Assembly: GCA_934567745.1 (NCBI GenBank)
Contig: CAKTJM010000099.1
Span: 1 to 7,026 of the forward strand
DNA: 7,026 bases
Source of the DNA: an uncultured Eubacteriales bacterium
Lineage (GTDB): Bacteria; Bacillota; Clostridia; Oscillospirales; Oscillospiraceae
Direction: 5' to 3'
In this document: one piece after another, positions 6,743 through 7,026 of the stretch
Numbering within the stretch: position 1 is the stretch's first letter
Layout of the letters: each line of letters begins with the position of its first letter
Made by a program: the position numbers and the translations under genes
The notes under the pieces: generated by a model
Database searches by the model: none
What the model saw: the letters and a program-made list of their open reading frames with translations, nothing else
Told to the model about the DNA's origin: nothing

Positions 6743-7026
6743 CCGGCGGGACCCCGCCGCGGACCTCGGCGAAGCCGAGTTCCCGCAGGGCGGATTTATT
6801 CCGCCCGAGGATGTCAAATCACGAGGAGGGGTCCCCATGAGATCATAAAGATCTCATGGCCGGCGGGACCCCGCCGCGAACCTCGGCGAAGCCGAGTTCC
6901 CGCAGGGCGGATTTATTCCGCCCGAGGATGTCAAATCACGAGGAGGGGCCCCCATGAGATCATAAAGATCTCATGGCCGGCGGGACCCCGCCGCGAACCT
7001 CGGCGAAGCCGAGTTCCCGCAGGGCG
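6743..7026. repeat. Tandem 117-bp repeats, each made of four hairpins
   Basis: Two complete units (6743-6859, 6860-6976) and the first 50 bp of a third (6977-7026, cut by the window) repeat head to tail with a period of exactly 117 bp. Units 1 and 2 differ only at two sites that I found: GCGGACC versus GCGAACC, and GGGGTCCCC versus GGGGCCCCC. In unit 1 the hairpins are CGGCGG/CCGCCG (6744-6759), CTCGGC/GCCGAG (6765-6779), GGGCGGA/TCCGCCC with TTTAT loop (6788-6806) and CCATGAGATC/GATCTCATGG with ATAAA loop (6835-6859). There is no variable spacer, so it is not a CRISPR array. I see no credible protein gene through it on either strand. A stretch just before the array (GATGTCAGAT, 6724-6733) resembles GATGTCAAAT inside the unit and may be a decayed remnant. 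Function unknown. Confidence 0.92.

Noticed and set aside
6743..7026. CRISPR array
   Set aside because: The 117-bp units are contiguous and near-identical throughout, with no unique spacers and no cas gene in view.

Overview
This 7-kb window is GC-rich and compactly coded. Strong AGGAGG-type ribosome binding sites, TTGACC/TACACT and extended -10 promoters, a split transketolase and an oxygen-sensitive glycyl radical enzyme (GRE) point to an anaerobic, gut-type Gram-positive bacterium. A high-GC member of the Clostridia (Oscillospirales-like) is my best guess. Coriobacteriia are an alternative, and I cannot name a species.

Left part (1-1961). The N-terminal subunit of a split transketolase runs leftward off the window edge. 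A divergent promoter region (about 606-768) separates it from a rightward pair: a MmcQ/YjbR-family protein and an alpha/beta hydrolase. The pair ends at a strong hairpin (1923-1961) that can terminate transcription from both directions.

Centre (1972-6600). A leftward three-gene operon is read from a recognisable promoter at 6571-6599: a 790-residue GRE, its radical-SAM activating enzyme (overlapping the GRE end by 14 nt), then a diaminopropionate ammonia-lyase-like PLP enzyme. The activase should install the radical on Gly765 of the GRE. The GRE would then act on an unknown substrate, and the PLP lyase would deaminate 2,3-diaminopropionate or a related beta-substituted amino acid to pyruvate and ammonia. 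The GRE has the glycyl-radical and thiyl-cysteine motifs but carries Val where GRE dehydratases and lyases have the catalytic Glu (Cys-Val-Val instead of Cys-x-Glu). Its chemistry therefore cannot be read off from those classes, and its pairing with a diaminopropionate lyase does not match any GRE pathway I know. This is the best candidate for an undescribed system here.

Right part (6515-7026). This 512-bp stretch holds no protein gene that I can support. It contains the GRE leader with a hairpin next to the ribosome binding site, the GRE promoter, a leftward terminator for a transcript entering from the right, and a tandem array of 117-bp units. Each unit is built from four consecutive hairpins. 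The array continues past the window edge.
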